From Smithella sp. UBA2180 (GTDB lineage Bacteria > Desulfobacterota > Syntrophia > Syntrophales > Smithellaceae): 6,871 nucleotides of DNA. A program made the translations under genes and the position numbers. The stretch is taken from positions 1-6,871 of the forward strand of contig DCVU01000069.1 in the NCBI GenBank assembly GCA_002327415.1. The letters are read 5' to 3'. How positions within the stretch are numbered: position 1 is the first letter of the stretch; every line of letters begins with the position of its first letter. The notes beneath the pieces were generated by a model that had not been told where the DNA came from, did not search any database, and saw only the letters and a program-made list of their open reading frames with translations. Positions 1-5,318 of this stretch are shown here, piece by piece.

Positions 1-186
1 GTTGCGGATGTTATTGATGCCATGGCTTCCTATCGTCCTTACCGGTCGGCGCTGGGTGTTTATGCAGCTGTTGCAGAAATCGTCAGATTTAAAGGAGTAG
101 CATATGATGCGGCAGTCGTGGATGCCTATTTAAAAGTTCATAAAAAATACTTTAAAGATAAACTTAGTCAAGCAAGTTACCATTAA
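1..186 (+). CDS. HD-GYP domain protein, C-terminal fragment
   Basis: Frame 1 is open from the window edge to a TAA at 184-186, giving the last 61 residues of a protein that begins upstream. The opening residues VADVIDAMASYRPYRSALG match the region after the GYP motif in HD-GYP phosphodiesterases, where an (A/V)DVxxAMxSxRPYRxALG stretch follows the metal-binding HD site. The following helices, with YDAAVVDAYLKV, also fit the family's end. HD-GYP proteins hydrolyse cyclic di-GMP and are often the output domain of response regulators. The HD and GYP catalytic residues lie outside the window, so activity and any receiver or sensor domain cannot be judged. The gene converges on yggS with a 24-bp gap and no convincing terminator hairpin. 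Confidence 0.82.
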   Translation, partial: VADVIDAMASYRPYRSALGVYAAVAEIVRFKGVAYDAAVVDAYLKVHKKYFKDKLSQASYH

Positions 187-210
187 CTGCTGAAAAATAG
201 CGATCATTAG

Positions 211-903
211 TTATCCTCGTTTCCCGAAAATTGCCCTGCCGATGCGGACAATTGTTGCACCTTCTTCAATAGCGACCTCAAAGTCATCAGTCATACCCAT
301 GGAAAGTTCTTCCATATGAATACCCGTAATTCCTTCATGGATGATATTGTCGCGAAGATTTCTCAGAGCACTAAAATATGGACGGGCATCCTCCGGATTG
401 GCTAAATAGGGCGCCATTGTCATTAGTCCCCGCACAGAAAGATTCTCCGACTGGGAGACATTTTTAATCAAATTAATAGCGTCATTGGCCGGAATGCCAT
501 CTTTTGTTTTTTCACCACTTACATTGACTTCAATCAGAATATTTATCTTACGGCCGATCAGGCCGGCTTTTTTATCCAGTTCCCGGGCCAGATCAATGCG
601 GTCAACGGAATGAATATAGTCGAAGAGTTTGACGGCATATTTCGCTTTGTTGGTTTGGAGATGTCCAATCATGTGCCACTGAACATTCTTTTCTATAGCG
701 GCAATTTTTTCTTTTGCTTCCTGGACATAATTTTCTCCGAACATGGAAATGCCCGCGTCAATCGCTTTGCCGATGTATAGGGGAGAAACAGTTTTAGTTA
801 CGGCTAAAAGTTTAATAGAATCGGGAGTGCGTTGAGACCTTGCTGCAGCGGCAGCTATCCGTTGTTTAATCGCATTTATATTGTCGGCAATATCTATTTC
901 CAT
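211..903 (-). CDS. yggS: YggS/PLPBP family pyridoxal phosphate-binding protein
   Basis: This 230-residue protein has the normal length of the YggS/PROSC (PLPBP) family, single-domain TIM-barrel proteins that bind PLP and help control vitamin B6 and amino-acid/keto-acid balance without a known catalytic reaction. The PLP Schiff-base lysine is K37 in LLAVTKTVS. Other family blocks are FGENYVQEA (55-63), WHMIGHLQTNKAK (76-88) and, near the C-terminus, LSMGMTDDFEVAIEEGA followed by VRIGRAIFG (200-227). The ATG at 901-903 lies three bases after the TAA of maf on the same strand. No strong Shine-Dalgarno is visible there, which suggests translational coupling to maf. Confident for the family; physiological role is known only from the family. 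Confidence 0.95.
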   Translation of the reverse strand: MEIDIADNINAIKQRIAAAAARSQRTPDSIKLLAVTKTVSPLYIGKAIDAGISMFGENYVQEAKEKIAAIEKNVQWHMIGHLQTNKAKYAVKLFDYIHSVDRIDLARELDKKAGLIGRKINILIEVNVSGEKTKDGIPANDAINLIKNVSQSENLSVRGLMTMAPYLANPEDARPYFSALRNLRDNIIHEGITGIHMEELSMGMTDDFEVAIEEGATIVRIGRAIFGKRG

Positions 904-906
904 AAT

Positions 907-1500
907 TTATCCAAAATTGATCGTTTCCAGTTTTTTTAATGTTTCCAGAACTTCGCAAAGCGGCAGCCCGATCACGTTTGTATAAGAACCGCGAATTGAT
1001 TGGATGAAGTAGGCGCCTTTCCCCTGTACAGCGTATCCACCGGCCTTGTCGTAGGGTTCATCACAAGAAGCGTACCACTCCATCTCCTCGGGGCTGATTG
1101 TTTTAAATTGTACGGCGGATTGAATGACTTTCGTTCGGTAAACTTTAGCGTCCGCATGAGCAATAGTGAAACCGGTAAATACTTTATGTGCGCGTCCGCT
1201 GAGCCTCCGCAGCATACCCAGTGCCTGGGTTTTGTTTTTTGGTTTCCCTAGAATAAGGCCGTCAATGAGGACAATTGTATCGGCGCCAAGCACCCATGCC
1301 TCGGGATATTTTTTGGCGATAACTATCGCCTTGTCATGGGAGAGCCTTTTGACATGTTGCTGTGGACTTTCTCCGGCAAGGTAATTTTCATTAACATGGG
1401 CAGGAATTGTTTTGAACTTCAATCCTACCGACCGCAGTAGTTCCTGCCGTCGCGGCGAAGCCGAAGCCAGGATGAAGGATGCACTTGAAATAATAGGCAT
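907..1500 (-). CDS. maf: Maf/YhdE-type nucleoside triphosphate pyrophosphatase
   Basis: At 197 residues this is a full-length Maf protein, a cytoplasmic house-cleaning enzyme that hydrolyses non-canonical or surplus nucleoside triphosphates to the monophosphate and pyrophosphate. The N-terminal signature LASASPRRQELL (11-22) contains the S-x-R-R-x-E core, GADTIV (72-77) carries the conserved Asp74, and GKPKN follows at 84-88. The C-terminal block YDKAGGYAVQGKGA, then GSYTNVIGLPL, resembles E. coli YhdE (dTTP/UTP type) more than YceF (m7GTP type), so dTTP/UTP is the likelier substrate. It is the first gene of a two-gene unit with yggS. A good sigma-70-like promoter lies about 40-65 bp upstream of its ATG; the Shine-Dalgarno is weak. 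Confidence 0.95.
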   Translation of the reverse strand: MPIISSASFILASASPRRQELLRSVGLKFKTIPAHVNENYLAGESPQQHVKRLSHDKAIVIAKKYPEAWVLGADTIVLIDGLILGKPKNKTQALGMLRRLSGRAHKVFTGFTIAHADAKVYRTKVIQSAVQFKTISPEEMEWYASCDEPYDKAGGYAVQGKGAYFIQSIRGSYTNVIGLPLCEVLETLKKLETINFG

Positions 1501-1537
1501 AGTTTTCTAATGTTTCTTCTGGAAGATAGTTTGTCTC

Positions 1538-1566
1538 TCTATCACAAATTTATTTTTGTCTGTCAA
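1538..1566 (-). promoter_or_regulatory. Putative sigma-70 promoter of maf-yggS
   Basis: Read on the minus strand, a perfect -35 box TTGACA (1566-1561) is followed after 17 bp by GATAGA (1543-1538), a 3/6 match to TATAAT. It is preceded by TG one base upstream, giving an extended -10 (TGTGATAGA). Transcription would start near 1531, about 30 bases before the maf ATG. The perfect -35, ideal spacing and extended -10 make this plausible, but it is a consensus match only. Confidence 0.45.
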
Positions 1567-1579
1567 TTGTAAATTGTAT

Positions 1580-1612
1580 TTGCTTCTGGAAATGATTTGG
1601 AGTTATTATAAA
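1580..1612 (+). promoter_or_regulatory. Possible promoter of the selenoprotein gene
   Basis: On the plus strand TTGCTT (1580-1585, 3/6 to the -35 consensus) is followed after 18 bp by TATTAT (1604-1609, 5/6 to the -10 consensus). An overlapping TATAAA at 1607-1612 is an alternative -10. Either would start transcription near 1616-1620, leaving about 20 bases before the ATG. The region is AT-rich, so chance matches are likely and confidence is low. Confidence 0.25.
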
Positions 1613-1628
1613 GCCAGAAAACAAGTAT

Positions 1629-1635
1629 GAGGTGG
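1629..1635 (+). promoter_or_regulatory. Shine-Dalgarno site of the selenoprotein gene
   Basis: GAGGTGG lies three bases before the ATG at 1639 and includes GAGGTG, a good match to the anti-SD complement AGGAGGTG. A strong ribosome binding site directly before an ATG followed by a signal peptide supports translation of this frame. The opposite-strand frame is therefore not the gene. Confidence 0.7.
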
Positions 1636-1638
1636 AAG

Positions 1639-1935
1639 ATGAAAAAAATATTGAGTGTATTTTTAACTTTCATTTTATTGGCATCTTTTGGGGGTATTGC
1701 TCTGGCTAAGGAAATAATTGTGCAATTGACCGTGCCCGGCTGTTCTGCTTGAAACACAAAAGCCAGGATAGGTTCTATCCTGAAAAAAGTTGATGGTGTG
1801 AAAAACCACGAAAATAAAGGGAATGATTTTTTGATCATTACCTTTGATGATGAAAAAACCACTCTGAGCATTATTATCGATGAGCTCAAAAAAGGGAAAT
1901 TTATTGTCAATGGAGAACCGGTATATTTGAAATAG
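1639..1935 (+). CDS. Selenocysteine-containing MerP/HMA-like periplasmic protein (UGA = Sec38)
   Basis: The frame runs from ATG 1639 to TAG 1933-1935 with a single in-frame TGA at 1750-1752 (codon 38), giving 98 residues if it is read as selenocysteine. Residues 1-23 are a clear Sec-type signal peptide (KK, hydrophobic core, ALA cleavage site). The mature protein opens with EIIVQLTVPGCSAU, matching the first strand and metal loop of MerP/heavy-metal-associated domains (compare VPGMTCxxC), although the MT pair before the first Cys is absent. TGA replaces the second Cys (C35-S-A-U38). The rest fits the beta-alpha-beta-beta-alpha-beta fold: helix NTKARIGSILKKVDGV, then FLIITFDDEKTT, then IIDELKKGKF. 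The likely role is binding or thiol/selenol exchange with a soft metal such as mercury or copper in the periplasm; this is inferred. No merT, merA or metal ATPase is nearby. Homology continues on both sides of the TGA, the start has a strong SD, and a SECIS-like hairpin follows, so a nonsense mutation is less likely. The gene converges on manC with a 12-bp gap. Confidence 0.85.
1750..1799 (+). promoter_or_regulatory. Putative bacterial SECIS element
   Basis: The TGA at 1750-1752 is followed after 11 bases by a perfect 8-bp stem, CAGGATAG (1764-1771) pairing with CTATCCTG (1775-1782), closed by a GTT loop (1772-1774). Opening the top G-C pair gives a five-base GGTTC loop. Bacterial SECIS hairpins sit in the coding sequence just after UGA and carry a conserved G at the start of a small apical loop, which SelB recognises. 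The loop here begins about 20 bases after the UGA, within the usual range as I recall it. ACAC (1754-1757) can pair with GTGT (1796-1799) as a basal stem, like the longer hairpin of E. coli fdhF. The function is inferred; the pairing is seen directly. Confidence 0.78.
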
Positions 1936-1947
1936 TATCAATTGGCA

Positions 1948-3024
1948 TTATAAGTATTTAGTTAACTGCTTTTCTTCCAGCTCCTCGACTACTTTTTTTA
2001 CATTTTGGGAGGAACCTTTTTTACAAATAAGTAACGCGTCTTTTGTTTCAACTATTATTAAATCTTTTACTCCAACGAGGGCGACCAGCTTTTGCGGACT
2101 GTAAACCAGAGAGCCTTCAGTATCTTCAAAAATCACATTACCGCCGCCGGTTAGAACGTTTCCTTTACTATCTTTGGCCGATATTTCCCAAAGAGCGTCC
2201 CAGCTTCCTACATCACTCCAGCCGAAATCTCCCTGGAGCATGAAAACGTTATCAGCTTTTTCCATGACACCGTAATCAATAGAAATGGATTTAAGCTTTC
2301 TGTAAACACGAGGTACAACTTTCGCTTCGTCGGGAGTTCCCAGAGCCTTATTAATTTTCATCAGTCCCGCATATAAATCCGGCAGCCAGCGGCCAATTTC
2401 TTTCAATATGGTCGAGGCCTTCCAGATAAACATACCGCTGTTCCAATAAAAATTACCGCTTTGAATAAAGGTTTGTGCCTGCTGGAAATCAGGTTTTTCA
2501 CGGATAGATTTGACGCGAAAAACTTCTTCATCAGCTATGTGTTGAAAAGAATCAGTCTGCTCAATGTAGCCGAAACCTGTTTGAACGCTGGAAGGTTTAA
2601 TGCCGATGGTTACCAATCCATCTTCTTGCGCGGCAACTTTTGACGCCGCGCCAAGGACATCGATAAATTTACGCGAATCGGCAATGGCGTGATCGGAAGG
2701 CAAAACGACCATAATATCGTCGGAAACTATTTTCCGGATATGCAATGCGGCAAGTCCAATGCAGGCGGCAGTGTTTTTCCCTTCCGGTTCAATAATAATG
2801 TTCCGGAACGGAATTTCCGGAAGCTGTTTCATCAAAGCGCGGGCATGTTTCTTCCCCGTCACTATCAAAATATTTTCAGGAGTGATCAGTGGTTTGATCC
2901 GGTCAACTGTTTCCTGAATAATTGTTTTTTCGCTGAGTATATCTAATAAATGCTTAGGCTTTTTCTCTCTGCTGCGGGGCCAAAATCTTGTGCCTCGTCC
3001 GCCGGCCATTATTACTGCATACAT
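1948..3024 (-). CDS. manC: Mannose-1-phosphate guanylyltransferase, single-domain
   Basis: This 358-residue enzyme makes GDP-mannose from mannose-1-phosphate and GTP in the cytoplasm, supplying lipopolysaccharide and capsule synthesis. The nucleotidyltransferase signature is at the N-terminus: MAGGRGTRFWPRSR (6-19), then PKHLL (23-27). Further family blocks are EPEGKNTAACIG (79-90), LPSDH (108-112), TGFGYI (149-154), EKP (176-178), NSGMF (195-199), DYGVMEK (250-256) and GWSDVGSW (268-275). The length matches the monofunctional type, without the C-terminal phosphomannose isomerase domain of the roughly 470-residue bifunctional ManC/AlgA. The ATG at 3022-3024 follows AAGGAG (3038-3033) at 8 bp. 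No glycan genes lie beside it, so it appears to be a stand-alone locus. Confidence 0.95.
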   Translation of the reverse strand: MYAVIMAGGRGTRFWPRSREKKPKHLLDILSEKTIIQETVDRIKPLITPENILIVTGKKHARALMKQLPEIPFRNIIIEPEGKNTAACIGLAALHIRKIVSDDIMVVLPSDHAIADSRKFIDVLGAASKVAAQEDGLVTIGIKPSSVQTGFGYIEQTDSFQHIADEEVFRVKSIREKPDFQQAQTFIQSGNFYWNSGMFIWKASTILKEIGRWLPDLYAGLMKINKALGTPDEAKVVPRVYRKLKSISIDYGVMEKADNVFMLQGDFGWSDVGSWDALWEISAKDSKGNVLTGGGNVIFEDTEGSLVYSPQKLVALVGVKDLIIVETKDALLICKKGSSQNVKKVVEELEEKQLTKYL

Positions 3025-3032
3025 TTTTTAAA

Positions 3033-3059
3033 CTCCTTCAACATTTCGGTATTATAACA
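3033..3059 (-). promoter_or_regulatory. Extended -10 promoter and Shine-Dalgarno of manC
   Basis: On the minus strand a perfect extended -10, TGTTATAAT, spans 3059-3051 (TATAAT at 3056-3051). No good -35 lies at 16-18 bp, which is typical of extended -10 promoters. Transcription would start near 3044. The Shine-Dalgarno AAGGAG (3038-3033) then sits close to the 5' end of a leader of about 20 bases. Confidence 0.5.
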
Positions 3060-3080
3060 CTCTTTGCAAAAGGTTTATAA

Positions 3081-3086
3081 TATAAT
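3081..3086 (+). promoter_or_regulatory. -10 box of the RlmI-like methyltransferase gene
   Basis: A perfect TATAAT lies 41 bases upstream of the ATG at 3128. No convincing -35 box is present at 16-18 bp; TTGCAA at 3064-3069 is only 11 bases away. Transcription would begin near 3093. That falls at or beyond a possible TTG start at 3092 and therefore favours the ATG at 3128. Confidence 0.4.
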
Positions 3087-3127
3087 GTGCCTTGCAATTT
3101 CAAGCGGGAAAAGATATTGAAGACGCA

Positions 3128-4321
3128 ATGCCAACGATAATATATCCGGAAATAACCCTGAAAAAGGGGCGGGAAGCGGCTTTGCTGCGCGGTCATCCCT
3201 GGATATTTTCCGGTGCGATTGCCGCGATTAAGGGAGACCCCGGCGCTGGTGATATTGTTCTAGCCAAAGATTCGGCAGGTAATCCGCTCGCCTTGGGATT
3301 TTATAACCCTTTAACAGATATAGCTTTTCGTGTTTTAACGAGAAAATGTGAAGAAAATATTTCTCAGTATTTTTGGCAATCTCGCTTGCATTCCGCATAT
3401 AAATTGCGGCAAAAGATTATTGGTGGGCAAACAAACGCTTATCGTCTGATTAATGCCGAAGGCGATGGATTCCCCGGACTGATTGTTGATGTCTATAATG
3501 CAACGCTGGTTTTTTCCATCGCTACCGCCGGAATGGAAAAACAAAAGAGTCACGTTTTAAACGCCCTTGTTTCTCAGTTAAAACCAAGACATATTTATGA
3601 GCAAAGTGACAGCCGGTCACGCACATTAGAGGGACTGGAAAATAAAAGAGGTGTTGTGTTCGGAGAAGATAAATGTGAGGCCGTGGAGATAATGGAAAAC
3701 GGCCTGAAATTTGAAGTTGATGTTGTCTCCGGCCAAAAGACAGGATTCTTCCTCGACCAGCGGATAAACAGGGAAAAGATAGGGGGATTGAGCCGCGATG
3801 CCCAGGTATTGAATTGCTTCTCCTATACGGCCGCTTTTTCTGTTTATTGTGCTGAAGGAGGAGCAAAGCGGGTCGTTTCTCTGGATATATCCAAACAGGC
3901 CTGTATCGCCGCTAGAAAGAATTTACATCTCAACTGGTTTTCCCCTGAAAACCATCCGGTAATAGAAGCTGATGTTTTTACTTATTTGCGCAATATGCAA
4001 GAAAACTTCAATATGATTATTCTTGATCCTCCGGCATTTGCCAAAAATAAAAGAGATGTAGCCAAAGCCACACGAGGCTATAAGGAAATTAACATGCAGG
4101 CGATCAAACATCTTACGACGGGTGGCATGTTAGCTACTTTTTCCTGCTCCAATTTCATTGAAGAAGATCTTTTTTATAAGATTGTTCTGGGAGCGGCGCG
4201 GGATGCCGGAGCGGATCTGCAACTGCTGGCCAGATTGGAAGTTGGTCCGGATCATCCAGTTCTGCTGGGACATCCGGAAGGACGCTATCTTAAAGGTTTG
4301 CTGCTGGTCAGGAAAAGTTAA
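3128..4321 (+). CDS. rlmI: RlmI-like class I SAM-dependent rRNA (cytosine-5) methyltransferase
   Basis: From the ATG at 3128 the protein has 397 residues, essentially the length of E. coli RlmI (YccW), which methylates C1962 of 23S rRNA at position 5 using SAM. The N-terminal PUA domain (about 1-75) contains RGHPWIFSGAI (21-31). A central EEHxxxH-like region includes NAEGDGFPGLIVDVY (109-123). The Rossmann methyltransferase half has KTGFFLDQR (204-212), the SAM-binding stretch VLNCFSYTAAFSVY (227-240), the acidic SLDIS (251-255), DPPAF (300-304) and FSCSNF (338-343), where Cys340 is the likely catalytic nucleophile. A TTG at 3092 would add 12 residues but has no Shine-Dalgarno and probably lies at the transcript's 5' end, so the ATG is preferred; a weak GAAGA (3119-3123) precedes it. 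The exact target base could differ from RlmI. Confidence 0.9.
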   Translation: MPTIIYPEITLKKGREAALLRGHPWIFSGAIAAIKGDPGAGDIVLAKDSAGNPLALGFYNPLTDIAFRVLTRKCEENISQYFWQSRLHSAYKLRQKIIGGQTNAYRLINAEGDGFPGLIVDVYNATLVFSIATAGMEKQKSHVLNALVSQLKPRHIYEQSDSRSRTLEGLENKRGVVFGEDKCEAVEIMENGLKFEVDVVSGQKTGFFLDQRINREKIGGLSRDAQVLNCFSYTAAFSVYCAEGGAKRVVSLDISKQACIAARKNLHLNWFSPENHPVIEADVFTYLRNMQENFNMIILDPPAFAKNKRDVAKATRGYKEINMQAIKHLTTGGMLATFSCSNFIEEDLFYKIVLGAARDAGADLQLLARLEVGPDHPVLLGHPEGRYLKGLLLVRKS

Positions 4322-4707
4322 TGTTTTGCTAAGTTAGCGATTATTTTATCGTGGATAAGCTGAGCAGCCATGTTGTTGCCCACTACTCCGACGAAGACGG
4401 AAACGGAAGTTAAATCTTTATCTACATATTCCACTTTGATGGTTACTTTTTCATCTTGAATGACGGACTTGATAATTCCCGAAGAAATTTTGCGTTCTTT
4501 TTGAATATCTGCCGCCTTTAATTCAGTTACTGATTTTTCACAGGCCTTCCATACTAATTCAATGTCGGCTTTATAGTTGCTTATAAGATTACCATCCTGA
4601 TAAACAAAGCGTCCGGAACTTATACCGGCAACTTTCCCATTCATATTTATCGCGGCATTGCATCCGGCCAGAAGCAATAATATTAAAAATAGTATTTTTT
4701 TTGTCAT
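4318..4707 (-). CDS. DUF3568-like small lipoprotein
   Basis: A 129-residue protein with a lipoprotein signal peptide: MTKK, a run of Leu/Ile, then the lipobox LLAGC with the lipidated Cys at 16, so it is probably anchored in the outer or inner membrane. The mature part, with GRFVYQDGNLISNYKADIE, VWKACEKSVTEL, a central SGIIKSVIQDEKVTIKVEY and a terminal VGVVGNNMAAQLIHDKI, resembles DUF3568 lipoproteins common in deltaproteobacteria. Their function is unknown. The ATG is five bases after the pyrE stop, and its Shine-Dalgarno overlaps that stop. Its own TAA overlaps the stop codon of the opposing methyltransferase gene. Family assignment is from recalled pattern and moderately sure; the lipoprotein nature is clear. 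Confidence 0.82.
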   Translation of the reverse strand: MTKKILFLILLLLAGCNAAINMNGKVAGISSGRFVYQDGNLISNYKADIELVWKACEKSVTELKAADIQKERKISSGIIKSVIQDEKVTIKVEYVDKDLTSVSVFVGVVGNNMAAQLIHDKIIANLAKH

Positions 4708-4708
4708 A

Positions 4709-4714
4709 CACCTT
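4709..4714 (-). promoter_or_regulatory. Shine-Dalgarno of the lipoprotein gene overlapping the pyrE stop
   Basis: On the minus strand the sequence AGGTAAGGTGTATG combines the pyrE TAA (4715-4713), an AAGGTG ribosome binding site (4714-4709) and the lipoprotein ATG (4707-4705). Ribosomes ending pyrE sit over the next start, which suggests translational coupling. Confidence 0.6.
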
Positions 4715-5297
4715 ACCTGCCATTATTTTTTTTTGCACGGAGTTTCATTATTTCGGTTCTGCTCAGGATGGTTTTTATATTATCAATATGTTGAAGGATA
4801 TTTTCTTTGCCTCCTTCTTCCCGGTCAATAAGCGTAATAACCAGTTCGACGTTCAGCCCTTCTTTACGCGCCTGCTCTATAGCGGTAATAGTGGAGGCAC
4901 CTGTCGTAATGACATCGTCTATTATGGCGACTTTTTCTCCTTGCCGGACGTTGCCTTCAATAACGCTTTTGGTTCCGTGATCTTTAATGTCTTTGCGTAC
5001 AATAAAAGATTTTATCGGTTTTCCTTTCTGGTATGATATTACGGAAAGCGCGTTGGCTATCGGATCAGCGCCCAGAGTTAGTCCTCCTGCCGCGGTAATG
5101 TCGGTGTCTTTGAGCATATCAAAAACGATAGCGCCGATAAGATTCATGCCCTCGGGATCAAGCGTGGTCGGTTTGCAATTGAAATAATAATTGCTTTTTC
5201 TTCCGGACGCGAGTGTAAAAGGCGGGTTTTCGCTGTATTTAAAAGATCGCTCGAGAATTATTTCGCTCAGCCTTTCTTTCATATTGTCAATTGTCAT
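4713..5297 (-). CDS. pyrE: Orotate phosphoribosyltransferase
   Basis: This 194-residue cytoplasmic enzyme transfers phosphoribosyl from PRPP to orotate to give OMP, the fifth step of de novo UMP synthesis. The PRPP-binding motif VAIIDDVITTGAST is at 123-136. TLASGRKSNYYFN (28-40) is the N-terminal substrate region, and the catalytic loop contributes RKDIKDHGTK (101-110). Length and motifs fit a functional type I phosphoribosyltransferase. The ATG at 5295-5297 is preceded by AAGGGGAGA (5309-5301), a strong Shine-Dalgarno; Met6 is a less likely start. It sits between tonB (21 bp upstream) and the lipoprotein gene (5 bp downstream) rather than with other pyr genes. Confidence 0.95.
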   Translation of the reverse strand: MTIDNMKERLSEIILERSFKYSENPPFTLASGRKSNYYFNCKPTTLDPEGMNLIGAIVFDMLKDTDITAAGGLTLGADPIANALSVISYQKGKPIKSFIVRKDIKDHGTKSVIEGNVRQGEKVAIIDDVITTGASTITAIEQARKEGLNVELVITLIDREEGGKENILQHIDNIKTILSRTEIMKLRAKKNNGR

Positions 5298-5318
5298 TTT
5301 TCTCCCCTTGATCCAAAT

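Noticed and set aside
184..213. Terminator between the HD-GYP gene and yggS (TAACT and AGTTA arms with inner GCT/AGC)
   Set aside because: The arms are only 5 and 3 bp, AT-rich and interrupted by an asymmetric 7-base bulge, and no U-tract follows. Too weak to call.
1750..1752. In-frame TGA as a nonsense mutation making a pseudogene, or as a real stop giving a 37-residue peptide
   Set aside because: The TGA falls exactly at a motif Cys, no other defect exists in the frame, and a hairpin of SECIS type follows. A random mutation would rarely meet all three conditions. A single-base sequencing error (TGC or TGT to TGA) remains possible and is listed as a refuting test.
1563..1910. Minus-strand open frame of 115 codons opposite the selenoprotein, with a second one at 1675-1941
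   Set aside because: Both translate to low-complexity Phe/Ile/Ser-rich sequence with no recognisable domain. The plus strand has an SD, signal peptide and HMA-like fold, so these frames are antisense shadows.
1639..1935. Genetic code change (TGA read as Trp or Gly) instead of Sec
   Set aside because: The other nine genes are full-length without any in-frame TGA and use TGG for Trp. A reassigned code would put TGA throughout them.
1928..1962. AT-rich inverted arms between the selenoprotein stop and manC
   Set aside because: The pairing is discontinuous and all A-T, with no GC stem or U-tract, so it is not a supported terminator.
3092..3127. TTG start adding 12 residues to the methyltransferase
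   Set aside because: There is no Shine-Dalgarno, it sits at the predicted transcription start, and the family length is matched from the ATG at 3128.
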